64,000 nucleotides of DNA from Cohnella phaseoli (GTDB lineage Bacteria; Bacillota; Bacilli; Paenibacillales; Paenibacillaceae). Positions within the stretch are counted from its first letter, which is position 1. Every line of letters starts with the position of its first letter. The DNA is taken from NCBI RefSeq assembly GCF_003386235.1, contig NZ_QRDZ01000039.1, forward strand, positions 1 through 64,000, given 5' to 3'. The position numbers and the translations under genes were made by a program. Positions 26,289 to 34,957 of this stretch are shown piece after piece. The notes beneath the pieces are model-generated. The model ran no database searches, was not told the DNA's origin, and saw nothing but the letters and a program-made list of their open reading frames with translations.

Positions 26289-27709
26289 GACGCCGCCTCC
26301 TTCGGCCAGCCGTCCGCGATTAACCGATAGCCTTCAGGATCGGCCCGTTGAATTTTCCGAAGCCCCTTCGAAGAGAATTCGTCGGGGAAAATCCAACAAT
26401 CCTCGCCTTCCTCATAGCGAACGAGGTCGCGGACGTGAACCGTCCCGTCCCGCCATTCGAACTCTCCGATTCTGACCAGCCTGCGCACGCCGCCGATCAT
26501 TCTCATCTCGAATCCGATATGCGTGACATGCTCCGTAATTCTCCGGGTCATCGTCAGCGGGTTCATTCCTCGCCCGTCGAGCATACACATATCGGTTATC
26601 GTATCGGGCACATCCTCCAAGCCGCTAGCGTGAACGGACGTGATACTGCCCTCGTGCCCCCGGGTACAGGCGCGAACGTAGATGTTTGCATCCTCGTCGC
26701 GAATTTCCGCGTGGCAGATCCGCTGCGGCGACTGCCTAAGCGCCAGCTTAAACGCCTGACGCGGGCCGTGCAGCGGGTCGTCCTCCTCCGCCTCGTACTC
26801 CACGACGTTTTTGTCCGGGAAGTCCCGCCCCAGCATCAGTTCGTAGCGTCCTTCTATCGTTACGATCCGTTCTTCATCCGGCATTGCCGCAATTAAAGCT
26901 TTAATCAAATGCGTTTTGCCCGTGTTCGTCGCTCCGATCACGACCATATTAAAGCGGCTCCTAACGATAATAAGCAGCAGCTGCTTAACCCGTTCGTCCA
27001 TCGTGCGATATTCGGGCCGGCACAGCGTATCCAAGCTAAACTTTTTAACCGTGTACAGCCGAATCGTCAGCGTCGGCTGCGCGGTAAAGCCGAAGCCCGT
27101 GAGCGTGACGCGCGAGCCGTCGAGCAGCAGCACCTCGGCCCAACGCTTGCGCGGGTTGATCCTGTCGTTGTTGAACAGCACCAGATTTTGTTGAATTCGC
27201 TCTACCTCGCTTACCTCTTGAAACCGGAACGCCGAAGCTGTCGCCCGACCGTCCCGCACCTCGAAAATGCGAGTGCCGACGACCTGCACCTCCTCCAAAC
27301 CTTCGCGGTTGCTGAGCACCAGCTCCAGAACGTTCATTCCAATTACCTCGGCGAACAGCGCTTCCGCCAGCGTAGGATACGGCAAGCTGCCGAACTGGAC
27401 ATGCTGCAGCCGCTTGCGAATAATCCAGTCGGAGATAATCGCCAGCATCTCCGCCCGCTCCTGAGGAAATCCGATAATCGCTCGGTTCAGCTTCTCCGCA
27501 TATTGTCTTCGCTCCTCCTCGCTCCACCCTCGGGGCGTCGACAGCATCTGCCGCACCTCTTCGGTATACGCTCGCAGCCTCGTCAGGCCTCCTGAGGCTT
27601 CTCGCTCTTCGCTCGCGACAGGAGCAGTCGCCGAATTGGAAATTTGCAGCTCGGCGGCGTAGGCGGCGGGAGAGAACCGTTTAACCCTCGTCCGAAGCCC
27701 CGCGCTCAT
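26285..27709 (-). CDS. cpaF: CpaF/TadA-type secretion ATPase
   Basis: 474 residues. N-terminal domain to about 230, then the P-loop GATNTGKT (259-266). The Asp-box/Walker B and His-box regions follow: ICHAEIRDEDANIYV and HEGSITSVHASG. These define CpaF/TadA ATPases, which power fibre assembly or secretion on the cytoplasmic face. Usual Walker A is GxxGxGKT; the N in place of G at the sixth position is common in this family. It sits between the CpaE-like and TadB-like genes with 4-bp overlaps on both sides. Confidence 0.9.
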   Translation of the reverse strand: MSAGLRTRVKRFSPAAYAAELQISNSATAPVASEEREASGGLTRLRAYTEEVRQMLSTPRGWSEEERRQYAEKLNRAIIGFPQERAEMLAIISDWIIRKRLQHVQFGSLPYPTLAEALFAEVIGMNVLELVLSNREGLEEVQVVGTRIFEVRDGRATASAFRFQEVSEVERIQQNLVLFNNDRINPRKRWAEVLLLDGSRVTLTGFGFTAQPTLTIRLYTVKKFSLDTLCRPEYRTMDERVKQLLLIIVRSRFNMVVIGATNTGKTHLIKALIAAMPDEERIVTIEGRYELMLGRDFPDKNVVEYEAEEDDPLHGPRQAFKLALRQSPQRICHAEIRDEDANIYVRACTRGHEGSITSVHASGLEDVPDTITDMCMLDGRGMNPLTMTRRITEHVTHIGFEMRMIGGVRRLVRIGEFEWRDGTVHVRDLVRYEEGEDCWIFPDEFSSKGLRKIQRADPEGYRLIADGWPKEAAS

Positions 27710-28542
27710 GATTTTCTCCTCCTATGCATGATCAGTCTGCGCATCCAGGGACTGCTAGCTTTCTGCATACGGGCCGACCAGTTCAGGCGACCGAGCAGCG
27801 GTTCGGCGATTGCGTCGAAAGCCGCAGCGTGCTTCTCCTCCGAGGACAGCCATTCGTCCAGCCTGCCGCTATCCAATTGCAGATGCACGCTCTCTAGCAG
27901 CTTCAACTCGGTAAACTGCGCGCATCCGGTTTCTTTGCGAATTTCCTTCATTCCGAATCCCCCTGTCGATCGATAATTGCTCCGCAGCAGTACCAGTTGA
28001 AACTGCTCCGGGCTCATTCCAAACTGCGGACCGATTTGTCCGGCCCAACGCTGTATATCCTCTTGAAAATGGCTGAGGCTGCCTGTCGTAACGAGAAACC
28101 GCTCGTCCGCCTCGCGCATGGCGCAAATCGTCGCCGCGTTATCCCAATAGGCGCTGACATCCGCGATCGTTAAATCGAACGCCTCGCGCGACGCCGTAAG
28201 CAGCTGCCGCATATCGTTCGGCTCGTAATATTCCGCCTGATCGCGAGACAGATTCCCGAACAGGACGTGCAGTCCGCCCGACTTGGGCGTGCGAAAAGCG
28301 TACCTTTTCAGCTTCTCCCCCGTCAGCGTCCCGGCTCTCAGCTCCGGTCTCACCCCGTCCAGCGTGACGTCCGGCTTGTCGACGCCCAAGTACAGATGCG
28401 TCTTGGCACTCTTCAAGTTCAGACAGAGAAATCCGACATTGCGGCCGGTTAGCGCCGCGATGCGATAGGCAGTGCCGAATGCCGTCAGCGATGTGCCGAT
28501 ATTCGGCGTCGAGCCCGTGAAGGCCGCCAATCTGCCGCTCAT
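27706..28542 (-). CDS. CpaE/ParA-like protein with degenerate P-loop
   Basis: 278 residues, located where Tad loci carry the CpaE/TadZ ParA-like localisation factor. The fold pattern (N-terminal strand-loop-helix, ...DLTIADVSAYWD..., ...RFLVTTGSLSHF...) fits. The first loop reads GSTPNIGTS (10-18) rather than KGGxGK(T/S), so the nucleotide-binding lysine is missing and ATPase activity is unlikely. It probably serves as a polar or membrane placement scaffold. It overlaps cpaF and the CpaB-like gene by 4 bp each. Confidence 0.7.
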   Translation of the reverse strand: MSGRLAAFTGSTPNIGTSLTAFGTAYRIAALTGRNVGFLCLNLKSAKTHLYLGVDKPDVTLDGVRPELRAGTLTGEKLKRYAFRTPKSGGLHVLFGNLSRDQAEYYEPNDMRQLLTASREAFDLTIADVSAYWDNAATICAMREADERFLVTTGSLSHFQEDIQRWAGQIGPQFGMSPEQFQLVLLRSNYRSTGGFGMKEIRKETGCAQFTELKLLESVHLQLDSGRLDEWLSSEEKHAAAFDAIAEPLLGRLNWSARMQKASSPWMRRLIMHRRRKS

Positions 28543-29249
28543 GGGCGAGCCTCCTCCCGGATCGACGAAGCCTGAAACGCGATGACCAGCTTGGCCGTCC
28601 CGCCCCTGCAGGCGGCGTCGAGCTCAAGCCATTGCGCCTCCGTCAAGTTCAAATTGATCGCATCGATCGTGCCGTTGGCGTCGCGCCGGGAGGCGTACAT
28701 GCCTTCCCGGTCGCCGTTAGCCATCGATAGCAGATTCGAGTTTTTCGGATTATCGATCTCCAAATTGGCGGCGGTCTTCACCCCGGCGACCGATACGGCC
28801 TCGGTAAAAAGTCGACGCGGCTCCGCCTCCTCGCCCGACAAGTACAGGACCGCTTCGTCGCCCGCACGTATGCCGCTGGAGATCGACTTAACGTACTCCC
28901 GCGGAATCTGGAACGTCGATTGCCCTGCTCTGGGCAGCAGCCGATACTTGTCGATCTTCCAGCGCAGCAGCGGCTCTCGCCCTCCGAGCGGCATCGACGC
29001 CTCCAAGCCGACCGCTTCCGACACGTCGGTCAACATCTCCGGCAACAACGCGGTTCGCGGCATCGCCACCGTCGTCAAATGCGCTTCCTCCAACCTCGTT
29101 CCCGTAGCGATGAATTGCTTGGGTACGACGACCTCCGTCATTTCCTGCAGCTCGAGCTGCCTTAGCTGCACTACGTACACGCCGTAGACGAGCACCCCCG
29201 ACAGCACCGCTGCCGACAAGCTGATTGCGGCTTGTTTTTTCCTGTTCAT
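28539..29249 (-). CDS. cpaB: SAF-domain protein (CpaB-like)
   Basis: 236 residues from ATG 29249 (GGAGAGGG upstream). One N-terminal membrane helix (about 5-22), then a SAF domain beginning MTEVVVPKQFIATGTRLEEAHLTTVAMP, typical of CpaB/RcpC. In Gram-negative Tad systems the protein supports the secretin; here it may interact with the wall or fibre. First gene of the nine-gene leftward operon, with its own promoter and a terminator hairpin in the leader. Confidence 0.75.
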   Translation of the reverse strand: MNRKKQAAISLSAAVLSGVLVYGVYVVQLRQLELQEMTEVVVPKQFIATGTRLEEAHLTTVAMPRTALLPEMLTDVSEAVGLEASMPLGGREPLLRWKIDKYRLLPRAGQSTFQIPREYVKSISSGIRAGDEAVLYLSGEEAEPRRLFTEAVSVAGVKTAANLEIDNPKNSNLLSMANGDREGMYASRRDANGTIDAINLNLTEAQWLELDAACRGGTAKLVIAFQASSIREEARP

Positions 29250-29274
29250 GCCAACACCCTCTCCTTTGGAAAAT

Positions 29275-29326
29275 AAAAAAAAACGCACGGATAGAGAGTG
29301 ATCTCCATCGCATGCGTTCTTCGCAG
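29275..29326 (-). terminator. Leader terminator before the Tad-type operon
   Basis: On the minus strand, a stem pairing CGCATGC and GATGGAGA with TCTCTATC and GTGCG, then T9. It lies between the promoter at 29364-29393 and the cpaB-like start codon, so it can act as an attenuator. It can also terminate the upstream MBL-gene transcript. A TGCGAAGAACGCA hairpin just upstream competes for the same CGCA arm. Confidence 0.7.
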
Positions 29327-29363
29327 CGTACGTTCATATTCTATTTGATCTTTAACTAGGCTC

Positions 29364-29393
29364 AATATAACAAATTGCTAGCCCTCTTGTAAA
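29364..29393 (-). promoter_or_regulatory. Promoter of the Tad-type operon (sigma A)
   Basis: On the minus strand, TTTACA, 18 bp, TATATT. Transcription would start near 29357 and pass the leader hairpin before reaching the cpaB-like gene. Confidence 0.6.
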
Positions 29394-29427
29394 GCCCTTT
29401 TATAACAATTTCTAGAAGTCTCGATAT

Positions 29428-30054
29428 TTACCTTACATAAGGGTTCTCTCGACGCTCTTCCCCGATTGTCGTCTCCGGGCCATGTCCCGGCAGGACAAGC
29501 GTATCGTCCGGCAGCGTATACAGCTTCTCCCTGATCGAACGGGATAGCTGCTCTTGATTGCCGCCGGGCAGATCGGTCCGTCCAACGGAGCGGCGGAACA
29601 GCGCGTCTCCCGCGAACAGCAGATCGCCGACGAGGAAGCCGACGCTGCCCGGCGAATGGCCCGGCGTATGCCTCACCTCGAAGGTCGTTCCGATCAGTTC
29701 GAGCTTCTGTCCGTCGGCCAGCTCGTGCTCGGCCGGCTCCGTTGCGATCGGCGGAGTGACGTCGGCCCAGCGCGCCGAGCCGTTCTTGCCCGCGTCGGTC
29801 AGCCAATCCCGCTCCGCGGGATGCAAGTAGACCGGACAGCCGTATTTTTTGCGCAGCTGGTCCACTCCGCCGATATGATCGAAATGAGCGTGCGTCAGCA
29901 AAATCGCCTCCACCTTCAGGCCGTCCAGCTTGCGCATCAGCGCTCCGTCCGCCGTGCCCGGGTCGATGATCAGCGCGCGGGTTCTATCTTCGTTAACGAC
30001 TACATAGGCATTCGTCTGCAGCGCTCCAAGCGCGAATCTTTGAAAAGTCAGCAT
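29428..30054 (-). CDS. MBL-fold hydrolase (glyoxalase II-like)
   Basis: 208 residues, the size of B. subtilis YqgX. The zinc motif THAHFDH, then HTPGHSPGS, FAGDALF and the final PGHGPETT show an intact metallo-beta-lactamase site for two metals. It probably hydrolyses a thioester such as a hydroxyacyl-thiol. It lacks the C-terminal helical domain of classical glyoxalase II. In one leftward group with a thioredoxin-like gene (13-bp gap) and DedA. Confidence 0.88.
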   Translation of the reverse strand: MLTFQRFALGALQTNAYVVVNEDRTRALIIDPGTADGALMRKLDGLKVEAILLTHAHFDHIGGVDQLRKKYGCPVYLHPAERDWLTDAGKNGSARWADVTPPIATEPAEHELADGQKLELIGTTFEVRHTPGHSPGSVGFLVGDLLFAGDALFRRSVGRTDLPGGNQEQLSRSIREKLYTLPDDTLVLPGHGPETTIGEERRENPYVR

Positions 30055-30067
30055 TGTACGGCGTTCC

Positions 30068-30634
30068 TCACACTCCGGACAGAATGTCGCGGATTTCCTC
30101 CAAAATGACTTTCTGATAGGCGTTGTCTTCCCCGTAACGGCGCCCGATTTCCTGTCTCGCCGCGTTAAGCTTCTCCTGATAATCCGGCGCTTCGCGATCG
30201 GTATTTTCCGTCTTAAACGCCGTCATCACTTCTTGCACGTATTTCGGACGGGCCCCCCATTTGCCGAGCAGATGGCCGCCGGTATCGATGAACAGCACGA
30301 CCGGAATCGCGCGTCCGCCCATCGTCAAATGCTGGTCCATCAAATCGAGATTTTCCTCCATGATCAGCACTTCCGTCGGAATGCCCGCCTTCTCCATCGC
30401 TTTGAATACGACAGGCACGTTGCGCACGACGTCGCCGCACCAGTCCGCCGCTATGATCATGCAGCGCAGGTCGTCCCTGTTGTTCAGGGAATCGTAAAAC
30501 TCCTCAAGCTCCGCCGTATGCCATTCAAACCGATTCAGCCAGGATTCGAACGTCTCCCGGTTTTTCGTCATTCCCTCGATAAACTGATTGGGCGACAATC
30601 CTTTATGTAACTTGCTGGCGATCAACTGACTCAT
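30068..30634 (-). CDS. Thioredoxin-family protein with a single active-site Cys
   Basis: 188 residues from ATG 30634 (GAGGAG upstream). The thioredoxin fold is visible as a central strand/helix set with ADWCGDVVRN (Cys66) in place of WCGPC and a cis-Pro segment AIPVVLFID. With one Cys it cannot do ordinary dithiol exchange; monothiol reduction or binding is more likely. Members of the YtpP/thioredoxin-like group in Bacillales have this shape. Cytoplasmic. Confidence 0.8.
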   Translation of the reverse strand: MSQLIASKLHKGLSPNQFIEGMTKNRETFESWLNRFEWHTAELEEFYDSLNNRDDLRCMIIAADWCGDVVRNVPVVFKAMEKAGIPTEVLIMEENLDLMDQHLTMGGRAIPVVLFIDTGGHLLGKWGARPKYVQEVMTAFKTENTDREAPDYQEKLNAARQEIGRRYGEDNAYQKVILEEIRDILSGV

Positions 30635-30672
30635 TCGGCCCAACTCCTCTCTTATTCGGTAATGCTTTTATT

Positions 30673-31284
30673 TTAGATGCTTTTGCCTCTCTTACGCAAA
30701 TACTGAACGAGGAAAAAGACCACAAGCAGCGCAATCGCGATCAAAATGACCGGCTGCACGTACGGAGCCGCTTTCTCGTCGATCTTCTCCCAGTTTTCGC
30801 CGAGCGAGGATCCCAGCCATACGAACAGAATCGACCACGGGATGGAAGCCAGCACCGTCAGCCAGGTGAACTTCCACAAATTCATGCGCGCCATCCCGGC
30901 CGGAATCGACACGACCTGACGCATAACCGGCACGAACCGGCCCGTGAATACGATCATCGGCCCGTATTTCTCGAACCATTTTTCCGCGAGATCGATATGC
31001 TTGGACTTCAGGTGCAAATATTTGCCGAACTTGTCCACGAACGGCCTTCCTCCGAACCGGCCGATCGCATAGAGCAGCCATTGCTGCAAAATAGCGCCGA
31101 TCGTTCCGCAGATGACGGCAACCGGAAACGAAATGATGTCCTGATAGACCAGATAACCTGCATACCCCAATACGATTTCACTCGGAATAACTTCAATGGC
31201 CAACCCGATAATAATGCCCCAATACCCCAAGCTTTCGACCCAAGCCAGCAACTGCGACAACCACTCGTGCAGCGTATCCATCAT
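30673..31284 (-). CDS. DedA-family (VTT domain) membrane protein
   Basis: 203 residues. Motifs GLAIEVIPSEIVLGYAGYL and FTGRFVPVMRQVVSIPAGMARM are typical of DedA proteins, and there are about four hydrophobic segments. Recent work on the family supports lipid carrier (undecaprenyl phosphate or phospholipid) translocation and membrane homeostasis. It starts at ATG 31284 or the next ATG 31281. It heads a leftward group with the thioredoxin-like and MBL genes. Confidence 0.9.
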   Translation of the reverse strand: MMDTLHEWLSQLLAWVESLGYWGIIIGLAIEVIPSEIVLGYAGYLVYQDIISFPVAVICGTIGAILQQWLLYAIGRFGGRPFVDKFGKYLHLKSKHIDLAEKWFEKYGPMIVFTGRFVPVMRQVVSIPAGMARMNLWKFTWLTVLASIPWSILFVWLGSSLGENWEKIDEKAAPYVQPVILIAIALLVVFFLVQYLRKRGKSI

Positions 31285-31478
31285 CGTTCACTACCTGCTT
31301 TCTTCCCCATTGATAGAAACACCCGACCTCGCCTGATAGCCGTCTTCATTCTAGCACAGGCTCACGGCTTCCTTCCAGTTATACGGCGCTTCCGCAAAAA
31401 CGTTGCAGGCTTGTCATGAGCGGACGGGCCTTCGCATAGACTTCCATAGGTGGACAAAGTTGAAGAGGAGAGAGCGGC

Positions 31479-31931
31479 ATGAATAAAATCGTTATCCTTA
31501 ACCGCAAGAAAATTCAGTTGTACGCCGTTATCGCGGCAGTCGTCATTCTGGCGGGCGCCTATATCGGCTGGCAGCAAACGAAGCCGGCTATGGCTCCTGC
31601 GGGCGCCGAAGCGGCCAAGCAGGTACTGCACATGACAACGGGGGAATTTACGGCTCAAGCGGACGGCAAAAAGCTGGAAACCTACCTGTTCTACCCCGGT
31701 ACCGTCGTCGCCAAAAAAGGCGTCCCGGTCGAGCTGCGGATTTCCGGCATCAACGGTCAATCCCATCCGTTCGTGATCGAAGGCCTCGACATTAAAGGCA
31801 GCATCAGCAAAGGCAAAACGACCGTCGTCAGCTTTACCCCGAAGGAAGCCGGCATCTATTCCATCGTCTGCCAGACGCATGCAGATCCGCAGACCGGCGG
31901 ACCGATGGTCGGCTATCTCGTTGTTCAATAA
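31479..31931 (+). CDS. Membrane-anchored cupredoxin-domain protein
   Basis: 150 residues. An N-terminal basic end and one hydrophobic segment (about 13-30) act as signal anchor. The remainder is a cupredoxin beta barrel with likely copper ligands His (SHPF), Cys and His (CQTHAD) and Met (GPMVGYL). It resembles the copper-binding end of cytochrome oxidase subunit II or a plastocyanin-like electron carrier, outside the membrane. AGAGGAGAG precedes the ATG, and a terminator follows. No partner oxidase nearby. Confidence 0.88.
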   Translation: MNKIVILNRKKIQLYAVIAAVVILAGAYIGWQQTKPAMAPAGAEAAKQVLHMTTGEFTAQADGKKLETYLFYPGTVVAKKGVPVELRISGINGQSHPFVIEGLDIKGSISKGKTTVVSFTPKEAGIYSIVCQTHADPQTGGPMVGYLVVQ

Positions 31932-31943
31932 TCTATCTTCCCT

Positions 31944-31984
31944 AAAAAAAGGTTGGGCGCCGAATTCGGCTTGCCCAACCTTTT
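31944..31984. terminator. Bidirectional rho-independent terminator
   Basis: A7, stem GGTTGGGC / GCCCAACC with an inner GCCGAATTCGGC palindrome, then TTTT. Separates the cupredoxin gene and the convergent 121-residue gene. Confidence 0.85.
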
Positions 31985-32008
31985 CTCATGCTGCAATTCC
32001 GACGCCGA

Positions 32009-32374
32009 TCATCCGATGATCGCAAACGTCTGCACGCCTGCCGGAATCGTGCGAGTGCGGAACAATACCCCGTTGTCGCTATATACGCGCAGCGTATACG
32101 CGACATTCGTCAGCGTGCGAATGCGGTTGAACCGCACTGCTCCGTACCGGTCGAAATCGTTCGTATCTACCAGCACGCTGCCGCGGTATATCCGGGCGAA
32201 AAAGCCCGTTGTGTCAAAGGGAACGCCGCTGCTTTGAACCCAAACCACCGTAAGCCGCGGAAACGTCTGACCGGTGTTTTTGCCGGACAGCTTTTGCTCG
32301 GGTACCTTTTTTGCCGATAGCACTTTGGAGCGCTTAGTATCCTTTAGCGGGGGCTGCGGATAGCGGATAGCCAT
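32009..32374 (-). CDS. Hypothetical protein, 121 residues
   Basis: Not recognised. A basic, Pro/Lys-rich N-terminus (to about residue 35) precedes a beta-rich region with alternating hydrophobic strands (RLTVVWVQSSG, GFFARIYRGSVLVD, AYTLRVYSDNGVLF). The pattern suggests one small Ig-like or jelly-roll-like domain. No signal peptide or membrane helix. GGGGGAT before ATG supports a real gene; convergent with the cupredoxin gene. Confidence 0.55.
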   Translation of the reverse strand: MAIRYPQPPLKDTKRSKVLSAKKVPEQKLSGKNTGQTFPRLTVVWVQSSGVPFDTTGFFARIYRGSVLVDTNDFDRYGAVRFNRIRTLTNVAYTLRVYSDNGVLFRTRTIPAGVQTFAIIG

Positions 32375-32494
32375 TAGGATGATCCCCCTTTCTCGCCGTT
32401 TAGCTCCATTCTATGCAGGAGCGGCATTCGGCTGAACGGACATCCTCCCATCGGCTCGTCCATATTCGCAAAATTCCTCGAATATCCCGGCGTT

Positions 32495-33190
32495 CTATCG
32501 TTTCTTGCCCATACTGCGACGCACGTCCGCGTTTTTCTGAACCTGCTGGCGCAAAATAAGCGCGCGCAGAGGACGCAGCATCTCCGGCTCGAGAACGTGC
32601 ATTTTGGCGCCGCAGTGCATCCGGTCCTCCTGCCGTTCGCGTCGTACGATCTCCAGCTCGCATTCGAAGGTAATTCCAATCTCGATCGTCGCCCTCAGTC
32701 TCGACCTCGTCGCAAAATGCGGCGCGTCGGGTCCCGAGAAGCTGATCCCGGCTACGCTGATGTCGTGAATGTTCAGACTTGCAGCGTCCTTGATTTCCCG
32801 CTCCTCGCCGGAATCGCTCAGAACGCCGACAATCAACGCGCTGCCTTCGATCTCGACCCGAGGATGCTCTCGTCTTTCTTTAAATCTCTTTTGCAGCTCG
32901 GGAGGCTGCAGAAGCGCGATCGCTCCCTCGTATTTGGCGAAAACGATCGAGGGGATCGTTTGAATTCCCGCAGGCGAGTATACGGTAAGCTTGACCGTTT
33001 CTCCCAGCTCGAACTGTTCGAACTCGGGAAGCTCGACCTCGAACAATTCTCCTTCCACATGGGTCATAACGCCTGTCGTCACAAAATTTTTGCCTTCTAC
33101 GACGGTCCGGCAGTGCAGCAGCACATTTAAGGGAAGCAAATCTCTCTCCAGATCGGATAATGCGGCCCTGTTCTCTCCTGTTTGCTTCAT
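32495..33190 (-). CDS. PilZ domain c-di-GMP receptor (YcgR/YpfA type)
   Basis: 231 residues. An N-terminal YcgR-like domain (about 1-105) and a C-terminal PilZ domain (about 106-225) with the c-di-GMP site RREHPR and NIHDISVAGISF (R...R then N/DxSxxG). The B. subtilis homologue YpfA/MotI is a flagellar clutch, so a motility or surface-behaviour role is likely. It lies 26 bp downstream of the GGDEF gene in the same direction, so synthesis and readout may be co-expressed. Confidence 0.9.
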   Translation of the reverse strand: MKQTGENRAALSDLERDLLPLNVLLHCRTVVEGKNFVTTGVMTHVEGELFEVELPEFEQFELGETVKLTVYSPAGIQTIPSIVFAKYEGAIALLQPPELQKRFKERREHPRVEIEGSALIVGVLSDSGEEREIKDAASLNIHDISVAGISFSGPDAPHFATRSRLRATIEIGITFECELEIVRRERQEDRMHCGAKMHVLEPEMLRPLRALILRQQVQKNADVRRSMGKKR

Positions 33191-33216
33191 CTCCGCCCAA
33201 CCACCTTCCTGCCAGC

Positions 33217-34881
33217 TTAACGCGCCATAACGACGCGATTGCGTCCCTCGTCTTTCGCTTTATATAAAGCGGAGTCCGCGCTCGCGAACACTTCCCGCAA
33301 ATATTCCTTCGGGTCGTTGAATTGCAAGTTCTCGCTGGATTCGGACAGCACGCCCATGCTGATCGTTACGCTTACTTTGTCCGGGCCCGACTGCACCTCA
33401 TTCTCTCCGACGGCGAGCATGATCTTCTCCGCGAGCAGCTCCGCCTGCTCCCGGTTCGTATGCGGCAAGTATACCGTAAATTCCTCTCCTCCGTACCTGG
33501 CCAGAATGTCCGTTCTCCGCAGCAGGGAACGAACGGTTTCCGCCGTGCTTCGCAGCACTTCGTCACCGACAAGATGGCCAAACTTGTCGTTGATCTGCTT
33601 GAAGTGATCGATGTCGAACAGGAAAATGGAGAACGGAATCTGGTATCTCATATTCAGCAGCACTTCATGCTCAAGCTGCTGCATCAAGTATCTGCGGTTA
33701 AAGCAGCCGGTCAATCCGTCCGTGACGGCCATCTGCTCCAGCTTCTGATTGGCGCGGAACAACTCGTCCTGTATCGCGATCAATTCCAAATTACGCTCAT
33801 GCAGCGCCTCGTTTTTACGGTTCATCTCCACGACCAGCTTACGAAGCTCCGAAACGTCATGGAAAGTAATGATTTTTCCCAGCAACGTCTTCCGGCTGTC
33901 CAGCACGGGCGAGATTTGAATCGAAACATGTCTTCCCGAAGAATCCTGAAGCGAGAATTCCATCTGCAGCTTCTCGTGAGGATGATAGTTATAGCGGTAC
34001 AGAAATTCGTAGACCTCCCCTTGCACGTGCAGAGGAGCCAAAAACCTTTCCATTTCGAACATGTCGCCCTTCGTCACCTGCACAAGAGGGGCTGCAACGC
34101 GATTGACCTCCAGCACCTTGCCGTCCTCGTCTACGACGATGACACCGGTCGCCATATGCTCGAAAATATCCCGCTGCGCCATGCTCAAAATATCAAACAT
34201 GCCGAAGCGATGTATCGCAATTACGAAACAGAGATCGGAGAGCAATATGCCGAGCGCGAGCAATCCCGGTACGACCGGCAACCACTCTGCCAACAAAACG
34301 TTGATAAATATATCCAACAGCCCGAGGCCCGTCAGCACAAACATGCCGATAAGAGCGGTCGCAAGCTGCTTGCGTTGATTAATGGACGTTACTGTCTTTA
34401 ACGCATGAAACATGTTCAGTAGAGCAACGAAGAAGTAGGCGTATTGAATTAGCGTTAGCAGCCAGAACAGAGGACCGTACTGTCTAAGCGTGTAGCCTTC
34501 GGCTTCCGGAGCCAGAAACAGATGCTGCGGATTCCACATAGCGGCTAAAATACACAGCGCCGCGGGAGCGATGTACAACAGAATACGGCCGCTCTTCAGC
34601 GGGGCCGATCTGCCTGTGAGGAATAATACGAAGATTAGCCATCCCGGGCCAAGCATTCCCATAGCTACGAAGGACAAATTGACGAAAAACAGCTGGACGC
34701 TCGGGAAGTCCGTCAGCTTGACTGCGAACTGTCCGAGCGGCCATAGCATCATAATAAAGTGAAAAGCCAAATACACTTTATGCGTCGTCGTAATTCTATT
34801 GACAGCGATTACGCTGACGAATAAAAGAAATAGGATTAGAAAAAGGATCAAATCAATCCATTGGATTCCCAAGGCATTCAC
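33217..34881 (-). CDS. Membrane diguanylate cyclase (7TM-PAS-GGDEF)
   Basis: 554 residues. Seven or so N-terminal membrane helices (to about 230), a PAS-like domain (about 240-345), a coiled linker (about 350-385) and a GGDEF domain. The active site reads GGEEF (464-468) and the inhibitory I-site RRTD (455-458) is intact, so it should make c-di-GMP and be product-inhibited. The start is GTG 34881; a TTG at 34872 has better spacing to AAAAGGTG and is an alternative. Confidence 0.88.
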   Translation of the reverse strand: MNALGIQWIDLILFLILFLLFVSVIAVNRITTTHKVYLAFHFIMMLWPLGQFAVKLTDFPSVQLFFVNLSFVAMGMLGPGWLIFVLFLTGRSAPLKSGRILLYIAPAALCILAAMWNPQHLFLAPEAEGYTLRQYGPLFWLLTLIQYAYFFVALLNMFHALKTVTSINQRKQLATALIGMFVLTGLGLLDIFINVLLAEWLPVVPGLLALGILLSDLCFVIAIHRFGMFDILSMAQRDIFEHMATGVIVVDEDGKVLEVNRVAAPLVQVTKGDMFEMERFLAPLHVQGEVYEFLYRYNYHPHEKLQMEFSLQDSSGRHVSIQISPVLDSRKTLLGKIITFHDVSELRKLVVEMNRKNEALHERNLELIAIQDELFRANQKLEQMAVTDGLTGCFNRRYLMQQLEHEVLLNMRYQIPFSIFLFDIDHFKQINDKFGHLVGDEVLRSTAETVRSLLRRTDILARYGGEEFTVYLPHTNREQAELLAEKIMLAVGENEVQSGPDKVSVTISMGVLSESSENLQFNDPKEYLREVFASADSALYKAKDEGRNRVVMAR

Positions 34882-34927
34882 CTTTTCATTTAAGGAGCTT
34901 GAAAAAAAAATACGACAGACATGTTTG

Positions 34928-34957
34928 ATTTTAACATATCGCCGCTTTTTCCGACAA
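34928..34957 (-). promoter_or_regulatory. Promoter of the diguanylate cyclase-PilZ pair
   Basis: On the minus strand, TTGTCG, 18 bp, TAAAAT, 46 bp before the GGDEF gene. The A/T-rich gap 34882-35036 shows no other feature. Confidence 0.45.

Noticed and set aside
28888-29337. Frame starting in the leader before the CpaB-like gene, as a possible leader peptide
   Set aside because: It has no ribosome site and continues far into the cpaB-like gene in another register; it is most likely an out-of-frame shadow.
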